NCBI GenBank assembly: GCA_028282395.1
Contig: JANQHY010000226.1
Location: 1 to 16,399 of the forward strand
Length of the DNA stretch: 16,399 nt
Direction: 5' to 3'
Origin: Gammaproteobacteria bacterium
Lineage (GTDB): Bacteria > Pseudomonadota > Gammaproteobacteria > UBA12402
Made by a program: the position numbers and the translations under genes. The notes below the pieces were generated by a model, which made no database searches, was not told where the DNA came from, and saw only the letters and a program-made list of their open reading frames with translations. Shown piece after piece: positions 6,834 to 15,153 of the stretch. Numbering within the stretch: position 1 is the first letter of the stretch; the number at the start of each line of letters is the position of its first letter.

Positions 6834-9800
6834 GTGGAACACATAGTCGTTAAATGGATTAAAAGGATCTGGGTGGCATTAACAGCCATAGCGGTTCTGT
6901 TGGCGATTATTGTCAGTCTCTTATCTGTCTGGTTTCCTAAGATCAAGTTATCACCACTGCGTATCGAACACTATTTGCAGCAGGTCTCCGGTCATCCGGT
7001 TGAGGTTGGCTATGTCAATGTGCAGCAACATGGTTTGGATTCTGAAATTGCTGTCCATAATATTACGCTTCACTCCGTAGCAGGAGAGGAGCAGCGCACA
7101 TTACATATTGACCACCTGTCAATTGTGATGAATTGGTGGAGCGCACTACTCCACTTCTCGCTGCAACCGACGGATATCACCATTAATGGTGTTAAGCTAA
7201 CGATTAAGCAGTTGGCTAGTGGAAACTACCTCATTAATGGAATGGTTGTGCAGCATGGTACAGCTTCTTCACGCGCTACCATGCTTAATTGGCTGCAGCA
7301 GCGTAGTCATGTAACGATTAACACAGCCGATATTAATTGGCAGCCTCTTGGCCATCCCAGTTATCAATTTCATCTGCCGCGACTAGTGATGACTAACCGT
7401 CATCATAAGCACACCCTTTGGGGGCATATTTCCATTGAGCAGCAGCGGCGTAGCGACATGGATATTATCGCAACCTTTTCTGGCGATGCTAGGGATTGGC
7501 GTCATTTAAACGGCCAGCTTTATCTAAAGTTAAAGCAGGTCGATCTGGCTGAATGGCTGCCACCTGAATGGCATGGCTATCGTATCAAGCAGGGTGATCT
7601 AACTGGCAAAATTTGGTTAACTTGGCATGGAAAGCGCTTGCAATCTGCTCATGCACTAGCGGATTTTAACCATTTACGCTGTTACTCATTGCGTACAAAA
7701 AAGATCCTGCCAATTGAGGAGATCTCAGGTAATTTCATCTGGCAGTCGCACAATGCTGGTTGGCAACTGCTTGCTGATCAGGTGGAGATGACTGTTAACC
7801 AGCACCGCTGGTCCAAAAACATTTTGCAGCTTAGTGTCAAGCCCGGCACACAAACCGAACCACCCGAACAGCGGTTAGTATTGAGTTATGTTGATGTCAA
7901 TGACCTTATGGTGTTGTTGGCTGCTGATAATCGATTGCCATCACATTGGCAGACATTCTTTAGTGGCTTGAAAACTGCTGGTGCGTTAACAAATATTCAT
8001 TTCAGTCATCATGCCCCGTTAGACCATTTGTGGCAACAGGATGAACTGTCATTGAACCTGGTCCATATTGCACTGCTGCCGCAGCAGCACTATCCAGGTG
8101 TGGTGGGATTAACGGGGCAATTAAATTTCTCATCTCATCATGCACAGCTGGCAATTAATACCCCAGCGATGGACCTAATTCTACCACGCTTTTTTAACCA
8201 TCCACTCAATGTTGGTCGAGTACAAGGCGTATTGAATTGGCAACAGGATAGCCGTGGTGACTGGACAATGGTTTCTAATAATCTGTCGGCGTCAAATAAT
8301 GATGCGGCAGTTTATGCGAATGTTGCGGTGAACGCTACGGCAAAGGCTACCCCGACGATTAACATGGTGCTTGGTTTTCATGAACGTGACCCAACGCGTA
8401 TTAAGCAGTATTTGCCGCACCGGTTTTTACATCCAAAATTGGCAGCCTGGCTTGATCAAGCATTTATTTCTGGTAAGCCGATCAACGGTGTAGTTTTATG
8501 GCATGGGCCAATAGAGCGATTACCCTACCTGGATAATCAAGGAACTTTTCTAGTCAATGCAGAAATTAATGGTCTGACTCTCTCCTATGATCAGGCGTGG
8601 CCAGTGATTAATAATCTACAAGGACAGTTAATGTTCCGTAACAACCACATGACTATTTCCCATGGTAGTGGTAGGGTGTATAATACGTTGCTTACTAATG
8701 TCGATGCGACAATCCCACAGTTGAAAACAGACGATCCAGTTGGTGCTAAACTCTACCTTAATGGCGTCACCAACGGTGATGCCAGTAGTACACTACATTT
8801 CTTGCGTGAAAGTCCATTGGTTAACCAATTAGGGCGGCAGATTAAATTAATTGAGGCGAAAGGTAATATGATTGGCCAACTTCATATTATGGTGCCATTA
8901 AAGGATCCCAAAGAGACTCAGGTAAAAGGTATACGTCGCTTTGATAATTTAACGATATCTTTTCCGCAATGGTCAGCCAGTGTTGATAATCTTAGTGGGG
9001 CATTATCCTTTACTGAAAAAGGAGCAACAGCTGATAAAATACACGGCAAACTTTTTGGCTTGCCGTTAGTTGCCGATATAAAAACACTTCGCAGTGGTCA
9101 GATGCGTAGCCGTATGCAGATTAACCTAAGCGGACAATCTAACACTGCTACACTAAAACGATATTTTCCGCTGTTGCCGGATTGGTTAATTAATGGCAGT
9201 AGTGACTATCAGGCACGAATCGATTCTCTGGGACGCGGGCAGGGAGATATTGTCGTGCGCTCTAATTTACGTGGTGTTGCAGTTGACTTGCCGCCACCTT
9301 TTGGAAAATCAGTATCACAGGTTGTGCCATTGCAGGCAGCATTGATTATACATAACGACCAATTAGATAATCTGGTTATGGATTATGGTACGCAACTCCA
9401 TGCTGCATTGAAATTTACTGAGCAGAATAATCGTGCGCAGCTTTATAGTGGAAATCTACTTCTCGGTCGAGGTGAAGCAGCACTGCGTAATAAGCCGGGT
9501 TGGGGAGTTAGTGGCTATCTGTCAGAATTTAATTGGCAGCAGTGGCATCCCTATATTGACCGGTTGCATCAACACATGAGTAAACGTAATGCAAAACTTG
9601 TTAAGACTAAAAAACATCATGTAGGATTAGAAATAGTGAATATGACATTTGGCCGATTGCAGCTTTGGGGGCAGACACTCACTCGCGCTGCAGTAATTAT
9701 GTCGTCACAACCAAACTATTATAATTTGACAATTACCAGCCCACAGGCATCAGGTGTGATGATGATCGCCAAGTCTCAACCTCATGGGATTGTTGCACGG

Positions 9801-10694
9801 TTTCAACATCTCTATTTGCAATCTTCTTCCGTGAATAAACCGCAAGAGAAAATGCTTAACCCGGGTAAATTACCACCGTTACAGCTAGATGTGAAAGAGT
9901 TTCGTTTTGATGAGGCGCCGTATGGTAATATGCAGCTTAAATGGTTGCCGGCAACCAATCGCCTGATTTTACAATATTTGCATTTGAACTCAGCACTGCT
10001 TTCGGGGACGGTTAAAGGTGAGTGGCGCCTGCTTAATGATGGTCAGCACGAGACGTTGGTGTCAGGAAATCTTCATAGCCAGAATATTGAGCAACTGCTC
10101 AATCAGTTAAAAATTAATTCGAGCCTGCGTGAAGGCAAGGGTAGCATGAGTTTTGCTCTGACTTGGCCGCAGTCACCATTTAAGCCCCAATTACGTACAT
10201 TAACAGGCAATATTGCCGCTAATCTTGCTCATGGGCATATTGTTAATCTTGGTGAGTCTACTGATAATCAGATAGGGTTAGGTAAGCTTTTATCGCTATT
10301 AAGCTTACATAATATTCTGACCGGTTTTCATGATTTTAAACAGAAGGGTTATCCATTTAGTACAATGGTAGGCAATTTAACGTTTAATCGTGGTAATATT
10401 CAGGTAAACCGTTGTGACTTGAAAGGCTCTGTAGCAGACATTAAAGTTTCTGGTCGTGTCAATGTGTCGAGTGATCAACTAAATCTGATACTGACAGCCA
10501 TTCCTCATATAACCGATAGTTTGGGTGTTGCAACAGGCATTGGTGTGGCATTGGTGAATCCTTTAGTTGGTGTTGCTGCTTGGGTGGTGAATAAAGCAAT
10601 TAGTCCGATAGTCAATCGTACAGCAATGCACACTTACTCTGTTACTGGATCGGTGAAAAAACCACAGGTACAACGAATCAGTGCTAAGCGCTAA
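6834..10694 (+). CDS. yhdP: YhdP-family AsmA-like envelope phospholipid transport protein
   Basis: A 1286-residue protein, very near the 1266 of E. coli YhdP. One N-terminal transmembrane helix (about residues 10-33, WVALTAIAVLLAIIVSLLSVWF) anchors a long periplasmic body of repeated beta strands, the DUF3971/AsmA-like architecture. The family C-terminus is clear: a Gly/Val-rich hydrophobic stretch (GVATGIGVALVNPLVGVAAW), then a short segment ending YSVTGSVKKPQV. YhdP, with TamB and YdbH, bridges the periplasm and carries phospholipids to the outer membrane. The start is GTG with GGAAGGA just upstream, 16 bases after mreD, so it is likely co-transcribed with mreBCD. In E. coli maf (yhdE) and rng sit between mreD and yhdP, and tldD follows; none is present here. 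Confidence 0.93.
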   Translation: MEHIVVKWIKRIWVALTAIAVLLAIIVSLLSVWFPKIKLSPLRIEHYLQQVSGHPVEVGYVNVQQHGLDSEIAVHNITLHSVAGEEQRTLHIDHLSIVMNWWSALLHFSLQPTDITINGVKLTIKQLASGNYLINGMVVQHGTASSRATMLNWLQQRSHVTINTADINWQPLGHPSYQFHLPRLVMTNRHHKHTLWGHISIEQQRRSDMDIIATFSGDARDWRHLNGQLYLKLKQVDLAEWLPPEWHGYRIKQGDLTGKIWLTWHGKRLQSAHALADFNHLRCYSLRTKKILPIEEISGNFIWQSHNAGWQLLADQVEMTVNQHRWSKNILQLSVKPGTQTEPPEQRLVLSYVDVNDLMVLLAADNRLPSHWQTFFSGLKTAGALTNIHFSHHAPLDHLWQQDELSLNLVHIALLPQQHYPGVVGLTGQLNFSSHHAQLAINTPAMDLILPRFFNHPLNVGRVQGVLNWQQDSRGDWTMVSNNLSASNNDAAVYANVAVNATAKATPTINMVLGFHERDPTRIKQYLPHRFLHPKLAAWLDQAFISGKPINGVVLWHGPIERLPYLDNQGTFLVNAEINGLTLSYDQAWPVINNLQGQLMFRNNHMTISHGSGRVYNTLLTNVDATIPQLKTDDPVGAKLYLNGVTNGDASSTLHFLRESPLVNQLGRQIKLIEAKGNMIGQLHIMVPLKDPKETQVKGIRRFDNLTISFPQWSASVDNLSGALSFTEKGATADKIHGKLFGLPLVADIKTLRSGQMRSRMQINLSGQSNTATLKRYFPLLPDWLINGSSDYQARIDSLGRGQGDIVVRSNLRGVAVDLPPPFGKSVSQVVPLQAALIIHNDQLDNLVMDYGTQLHAALKFTEQNNRAQLYSGNLLLGRGEAALRNKPGWGVSGYLSEFNWQQWHPYIDRLHQHMSKRNAKLVKTKKHHVGLEIVNMTFGRLQLWGQTLTRAAVIMSSQPNYYNLTITSPQASGVMMIAKSQPHGIVARFQHLYLQSSSVNKPQEKMLNPGKLPPLQLDVKEFRFDEAPYGNMQLKWLPATNRLILQYLHLNSALLSGTVKGEWRLLNDGQHETLVSGNLHSQNIEQLLNQLKINSSLREGKGSMSFALTWPQSPFKPQLRTLTGNIAANLAHGHIVNLGESTDNQIGLGKLLSLLSLHNILTGFHDFKQKGYPFSTMVGNLTFNRGNIQVNRCDLKGSVADIKVSGRVNVSSDQLNLILTAIPHITDSLGVATGIGVALVNPLVGVAAWVVNKAISPIVNRTAMHTYSVTGSVKKPQVQRISAKR

Positions 10695-10713
10695 TGCTCA
10701 GTTAGAATCAAGT

Positions 10714-10756
10714 TATTCGGCAATAATAGCAAATGTCTCCATTGTTATTGCGAATA
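10714..10756 (+). repeat. Imperfect inverted repeat between yhdP and the nuclease gene
   Basis: TATTCGGCAATAA and TTATTGCGAATA can pair over 12 base pairs with one bulged G, around a loop of about 18 bases. There is no T-tract after it. It may be an mRNA 3' stabiliser for the mre-yhdP transcript or a degenerate palindromic element. The rest of the 122-base gap shows nothing else. Confidence 0.4.
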
Positions 10757-10816
10757 CAGTAATGCAAGTCGCAACAACAGAAGCGAAAAGTTACATAAGA
10801 AAAATAGGAACCTATT

Positions 10817-11776
10817 ATGATCAATATAAAATTTACTTTGTTCTTAAAGTCATTATTACGTAATCTCTGTCTATCAGCTATGCTACTATTGGTGCCAATG
10901 TCAACGTTGGCCTGGAATAGTAATGCCCATCGGGTTATTGCTGAAATTGCTTGGGAAAATCTAACTATGCCAGCTCGCGCGCAAGTTGGTTGTCTTGTGC
11001 GGCAATTTCAACGCAGCTGGCCGCAAGTAAAAAGTTTTCAACAGATGGCAGTTTGGCCAGATACGCTCAAATCACAGGGAATTACTGCATTCAATCAGTG
11101 GCATTTCATTGCACAACCATTTAGTACAGAGAGTAATAAAGTGTCATTACCGCGAATCAATGATGAGAACGGTGTATGGGCAGTTCAGCAAGGGGTAACA
11201 GTATTAATGGATGGCAATCGCGATCCAGCAATGCAAGCATGGTTTCTTGCTTTTGTTGCACATATTGTTGGCGATCTCCATCAGCCGTTACATACAATCA
11301 CCCGTGTCAGTAGCAAACATCCACAGGGAGACTTAGGCGGCAATCTTTTTATGATTAATTACCCAGGGGCATCAAATCTGCACCAACTATGGGACCAATC
11401 ACTAGGCGCACTGCCGAAAGACCTTTATCAGAAATCGCAAGTTATTAAGATTGCTCATGAATTGCAGCGGCGTTATCCACAAAAGCGTTTTGCTCATCGT
11501 GCTCAAGATCTTGATCCAAATGATTGGGCAAAAGAAAGCTTTGCATTAGGTAAGAGTTTTGCTTATCAACTTCCTGAGAACAGTCGACCGTCAAAACACT
11601 ATATTAAACAGGGACAAGAGATTGCGTTAAAACAGATTGCCCTAGCCGGATATCGTTTAGCGAATCTATTAAACCATATCGCACAAGATAGAAAGTATAG
11701 TGCTGGCAATTGTTCTATAACATCATCGCATCATAAAAATAGTCCAGTAGAGTTAACTAGTTACGGACCAAAATAA
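10817..11776 (+). CDS. Secreted S1/P1-type zinc nuclease
   Basis: A 319-residue exported nuclease of the S1/P1 family, which cuts single-stranded DNA and RNA using three zinc ions. The signal peptide ends STLA, so the mature protein begins at Trp33, whose free amino group is a zinc ligand in P1. All other ligands are visible with the family's spacing: His38, Asp82 (VWPDT), His96 (WHFI), His149, Asp153 and His159 (HIVGDLHQPLH), His189 and Asp193 (NLHQLWD). GDLGGN at 171-176 is also conserved. The protein should act in the periplasm or outside the cell, for nucleotide scavenging or nucleic-acid defence; the substrate is not deducible. TAGGAA lies before the ATG. The last 25 residues (after GNC) look nonconserved. 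Confidence 0.92.
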   Translation: MINIKFTLFLKSLLRNLCLSAMLLLVPMSTLAWNSNAHRVIAEIAWENLTMPARAQVGCLVRQFQRSWPQVKSFQQMAVWPDTLKSQGITAFNQWHFIAQPFSTESNKVSLPRINDENGVWAVQQGVTVLMDGNRDPAMQAWFLAFVAHIVGDLHQPLHTITRVSSKHPQGDLGGNLFMINYPGASNLHQLWDQSLGALPKDLYQKSQVIKIAHELQRRYPQKRFAHRAQDLDPNDWAKESFALGKSFAYQLPENSRPSKHYIKQGQEIALKQIALAGYRLANLLNHIAQDRKYSAGNCSITSSHHKNSPVELTSYGPK

Positions 11777-11781
11777 CGTTA

Positions 11782-11815
11782 ATAGCTAAAGTTGTTTTTT
11801 TCTGAATTTAGCTAT
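11782..11815 (+). terminator. Inverted repeat after the nuclease gene, possible terminator
   Basis: ATAGCTAAA and TTTAGCTAT pair perfectly over nine bases, six bases after the nuclease stop. The run of seven T lies in the 16-base loop rather than after the stem, so it does not fit the classical intrinsic terminator and the role is uncertain. Confidence 0.35.
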
Positions 11816-11947
11816 CTCATTGTTGCGACTTCATTAATAGGATTCATGGTGTTCTGTTAGAAAGTTTCTGCTTCGTCATCATAATAATGAGAGTGTGCTA
11901 AAATAAAAATTAATGAATCTTCTTATGATGTACGGGAGGGTAGCAAG

Positions 11948-12169
11948 ATGTTTGAAAAACTGTTGTATTCTAGTAAGCATGATAAAGTTCCCTATGAAAT
12001 TTCATCAAAAGTTGATGATGATTTTGATATAGGTAGTATAAATAATCAGAAAGAATTTAATGGTCATCTGGTTCCTGAGGAGGCGCTATTTTACCAAATG
12101 ACAGCTATTGAGAGCTTTATTATAAAAGGCGCCAGACATTTTATAGAAAAAGTAAAAGATAAAAAATAA
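11948..12169 (+). CDS. Small protein of unknown function
   Basis: I do not recognise this 73-residue protein. GGGAGGGT seven bases before the ATG is a strong ribosome site, which supports a real gene. The first half is acidic (KVDDDFDIGS), the end strongly basic (ARHFIEKVKDKK), with no signal peptide or membrane segment. The stretch VPEEALFYQMTAIESFIIKG vaguely resembles the N-terminal signature of the fumarase/aspartase superfamily (VPADALYG-x-QT-x-RA-x-ENF), yet the key residues G, R and N are absent, so this may be a remnant or coincidence. It stands alone, with 171 bases before and a terminator-like hairpin after. Base composition is AT-rich like the next genes. Confidence 0.5.
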   Translation: MFEKLLYSSKHDKVPYEISSKVDDDFDIGSINNQKEFNGHLVPEEALFYQMTAIESFIIKGARHFIEKVKDKK

Positions 12170-12191
12170 AAGTATTGGGCGATTTCTCTCT

Positions 12192-12217
12192 ATAAAAGTC
12201 GTATCACTTTTATTTTT
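12192..12217 (+). terminator. Intrinsic-type terminator after the 73-residue gene
   Basis: ATAAAAGT and ACTTTTAT pair perfectly around the loop CGTATC, followed by TTTT. The stem is AT-rich and therefore weak, but position (22 bases after the stop codon) and the T-run fit an intrinsic terminator. Confidence 0.5.
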
Positions 12218-12302
12218 CATGGGTAGGATTTTTTAAACGAAACTTTCCTTATTATTTCTTTATGCTTGTCGGTTGGCATTAACTATTTTCTTTCTTTGAT
12301 TG

Positions 12303-12332
12303 TGGAAAATTAATAAGAGAATCTCTTATAAT
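12303..12332 (+). promoter_or_regulatory. Candidate promoter with 17-base palindromic operator
   Basis: TGGAAA (12303-12308, four of six) and a perfect -10 box TATAAT (12327-12332) are 18 bases apart. The 17-base perfect palindrome ATAAGAGAATCTCTTAT (12313-12329) fills the spacer and enters the -10 box, as repressor operators often do. A second perfect TATAAT lies at 12374-12379, without a good -35. The target gene would be the 290-residue membrane protein starting at 12438. Confidence 0.45.
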
Positions 12333-12437
12333 TCTAATATTTTCTGGTTTAATTTTAATCATTAAAAAGCACCTATAATCAGTTTTAAGAGGAGTGGTTT
12401 TATGCTCTTGGGCTGAAATTTCTATCGAGGTGCTGCC

Positions 12438-13310
12438 ATGCGAAGCAAGTGTAGTGCGCTAAGAGGAATGGATGACAAGCAGAAGGCGCGTAAAGAAGAG
12501 AATAATTCTGTTTGTATTAGACTATTTCTGGTAACCTTTCTTATCGGAACAGTTTTGATTATTATGACGCTTATTCTGCCTGTGCCGGTATTTATGTTAT
12601 TTCACTCTATATCATCGATGGTTTCTCTAAAGAGTATCCTCTTGGCAGTTCTTTTTATCTTATTTCCATTGGTAGGATTTTTACGCATTAATAATATTCT
12701 ACTGTATTCTCCTGGGAAATTTTGTCAATGGAATATCGTGTACTCTTATAATGGAAGGGATCATAAAGAGAGAAATAATAGAAACTATAATTATTTAACT
12801 TTTTTGGCGAATAATAATCTTGCTAAAATTAATTTAATTGCATTGTGTCTCTATCGCTATGGTCAAAATATAGAGGGCTTTAAAGGATTCTGTTATTCGT
12901 TTTGTTGTCAATTTGCTCAAGATTTGCTTAATAGTTTTCATGATGTTGATGAGTTTATATTATTACTTGATAAAGGGGTGGATATCTCATTAAATCATCA
13001 TAACGGTAGATATGTTGGTGGTACTCGCAATATAATTAATAGATTGAATGATGCTAGAGTTGCTACTGATGAAAATATTGTTTCTTGCTCTTCTATTGAA
13101 GGAGATGGCTGTAATGAAAGAGAAGATGAGAGTTGTGAAGGTATGCAGTGTGATGTAAATCATTATAGTTATGCAGGTTTAATACAGCTTCCCTGTAACT
13201 ATAATATGATGAATCAACTGTCGGATGAGAATTTGTTCTGCTCGAGCAATAATGACTACGAGATCTACGCTTGTGAGGGTATTGCGAATACATTACAAGT
13301 CAATGGTTGA
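12438..13310 (+). CDS. Membrane protein of unknown function with an ankyrin-like motif
   Basis: A 290-residue protein I do not recognise. After a basic N-terminal segment come two strong hydrophobic helices at about 27-56 and 64-90, forming a hairpin in the membrane; the remaining 200 residues are soluble, rich in Asn, Cys and acidic residues. At 165-190, HDVDEFILLLDKGVDISLNHHNG fits the second half of an ankyrin repeat (consensus LLLxKGADVNxxxxxG), but only one unit is evident. The 364-residue protein downstream carries a similar motif, suggesting distant kinship or a shared theme. GAGGTG lies six bases before the ATG. The stop TGA falls inside a palindromic repeat, so the native 3' end may have been altered by its insertion. 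Composition is AT-rich compared with the mre region. Cytoplasmic or host-directed function cannot be told. Confidence 0.65.
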   Translation: MRSKCSALRGMDDKQKARKEENNSVCIRLFLVTFLIGTVLIIMTLILPVPVFMLFHSISSMVSLKSILLAVLFILFPLVGFLRINNILLYSPGKFCQWNIVYSYNGRDHKERNNRNYNYLTFLANNNLAKINLIALCLYRYGQNIEGFKGFCYSFCCQFAQDLLNSFHDVDEFILLLDKGVDISLNHHNGRYVGGTRNIINRLNDARVATDENIVSCSSIEGDGCNEREDESCEGMQCDVNHYSYAGLIQLPCNYNMMNQLSDENLFCSSNNDYEIYACEGIANTLQVNG

Positions 13311-13430
13311 TCGCTTCTTGGATCGCTTCGTCATCGCGTTCCTTTCGCTGACAGAGTGCACAATAACTCTTGCTTGCGAGAGAGCGAGATCATAAGAGAG
13401 AAATTTGTCTTGATCGCAGGATCCAGAATA
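13307..13430. repeat. REP/MITE-like palindromic repeat, degenerate
   Basis: This stretch contains GATCGCTTC twice (13309 and 13321) and TTGGATCGCTTCGTCATCGCG, which resembles the GTCATTGCGAG...GCGATCCAG family of palindromic repeats seen in many intracellular and other proteobacteria. Its right end, TGATCGCAGGATCCAGAATA, read in reverse (TATTCTGGATCCTGCGATCA) imperfectly mirrors the left end. TTGATCGC occurs at 13307-13314 and again at 13410-13417. The first copy contains the stop codon of the preceding gene. Between the arms, CTCTTGCTTGCGAGAGAGCG can form internal stems. A search for further copies in the genome would settle it. Confidence 0.5.
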
Positions 13431-13512
13431 AAAGAAGGAGCTTTCACCAGAGGTTGAAACCAATGAGTTGCTATATACAACTATAAAATATTGAGGAAAT
13501 CATTTATTATAA

Positions 13513-13932
<420 letters not shown>

Positions 13933-14054
13933 TTGTAAGTGATATCTCCTGCTAAATTAAATTTTTTCTTACTTTAATTTCATCCCATTTTTACTTTATT
14001 TTCTTTATAAAAGTTATGTAGTATTGCTGAAATTTAAATCTGTGGAGAAAAAAA

Positions 14055-15149
14055 ATGAAAAGCAGACTGCTTAATCAGAATGATAATGGTTCCTTGGGTA
14101 AAATAAGAAATTTCATTAGTGGTTGGTGGAATAAGAATAAGAACGACCGAATCGAGTCAGCCAATTATAATTCAATATTGAATAGCAATGGTAGTATTAA
14201 TGGAAATCGAGATCGTTCTGTCTCGTTGTCACTGTCAAATTATACTGAACTCACACCGGGAGTTGGATCACAGAATCGTAAAGAGAGCACTGTTAGTACC
14301 GTTAGCACAGTAGCTAGTGCTGGCGCAGGCGAGCTTTTTCAATACTATTCAGATACCTACCAGGACATAAAAGACGTTATTGATAAAGATCCGTATCTGA
14401 CTGAATTCTGTTGTAAAGTTCAGTCATTTATATCATGTAGTTTTATTTCAGCAGTCTCCTTTTTTGGCATGATTTATGTTTTGATGAACAATTTACTGCC
14501 GCTTGATCAACGTTATCATGATTTTGTTAATGGTTTGGTTGATGAGGATTGCATTCCTGATGCCAAAAGCTTTTTAGAGACTTACTGTTATCCCAATACG
14601 ACTGATTCAGATGATGGCGGCGGGGGTAGAAGGTTAGTAGAATTATTTGAGTTTGCTATCAAGAACAATACCGATACATGTCATCACTTGATTGATAAAG
14701 GCTGTGATATGAATAGTGGTGAGACAGGTTTGGCTTTTATCGTTGGTATTCTTGGCGTTGCTGGACTTGTCGCTTTCTGTTGTATATGTTTTGCACCAAA
14801 ATGTTTTGAGCCTAAGAAAACAAAAAAATATAGTGATGGTGCAAACTGTTGTAGTGGCTTGAGAAATAAATATCTATTATCAGATAATTCAAATGCAATG
14901 CTTAAGTATTGTGATATTAACTTAAGCAATACCAGTCTGAATACAGCAAAACAGCAACTTCCGCGCCGAATGATGTTCAACTTGTTGGCGCAGCCTTGGG
15001 GAGATCGTGGTCCTCGATTGCCAGGTCATATTGTCGATGTTATTTACGACTATTCAGGTAAAGAGAAGGCTATTAAAAATAGTGATGATAATGCTATTGA
15101 CAATCCTGATGATGGTCAAGCAGATCAACAACAATTAATGATGAATTGA
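14055..15149 (+). CDS. Cysteine-rich two-helix membrane protein of unknown function, ankyrin-like motif
   Basis: A 364-residue protein I do not recognise. A polar, Asn/Ser-rich N-terminal region (1-115) with a repeated STVSTVSTVA segment near 78-86 is followed by a membrane helix at about 124-147, a 78-residue loop with several cysteines and an acidic-glycine patch (DSDDGGGG), a second helix at about 226-247 ending in a cysteine cluster (FCCICFAPKCF), and a soluble C-terminus with an Asp-rich end. In the loop, LFEFAIKNNTDTCHHLIDKGCDMNSG (197-222) fits an ankyrin repeat unit (LxxAIKNNxxxxxxxLIDKGADVN). GGAG lies eight bases before the ATG. It ends four bases from the convergent dapF stop. AT-rich; a candidate secreted or host-interacting membrane protein, by inference only. 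Confidence 0.65.
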   Translation: MKSRLLNQNDNGSLGKIRNFISGWWNKNKNDRIESANYNSILNSNGSINGNRDRSVSLSLSNYTELTPGVGSQNRKESTVSTVSTVASAGAGELFQYYSDTYQDIKDVIDKDPYLTEFCCKVQSFISCSFISAVSFFGMIYVLMNNLLPLDQRYHDFVNGLVDEDCIPDAKSFLETYCYPNTTDSDDGGGGRRLVELFEFAIKNNTDTCHHLIDKGCDMNSGETGLAFIVGILGVAGLVAFCCICFAPKCFEPKKTKKYSDGANCCSGLRNKYLLSDNSNAMLKYCDINLSNTSLNTAKQQLPRRMMFNLLAQPWGDRGPRLPGHIVDVIYDYSGKEKAIKNSDDNAIDNPDDGQADQQQLMMN

Positions 15150-15153
15150 TTAC

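Noticed and set aside
10803..10816. Small palindrome AATAGGAACCTATT over the nuclease ribosome site
   Set aside because: The loop would have only two bases, so a stable sequestering hairpin is unlikely.
10681..10863. A 60-codon plus-strand open frame between yhdP and the nuclease
   Set aside because: It overlaps both neighbours, covers the inverted repeat at 10714-10756 and looks non-coding in composition.
13954..13980. AAATTAAA / TTTAATTT inverted repeat after the VOC gene as a terminator
   Set aside because: All pairs are A-T, the loop is long and there is no following T-run; it is expected by chance in this AT-rich gap.
15050..15149. Acidic C-terminus of the 364-residue protein as a type IV secretion signal
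   Set aside because: It has many Asp but no EExxE-like block, and no secretion genes are in the window; the idea cannot be supported.
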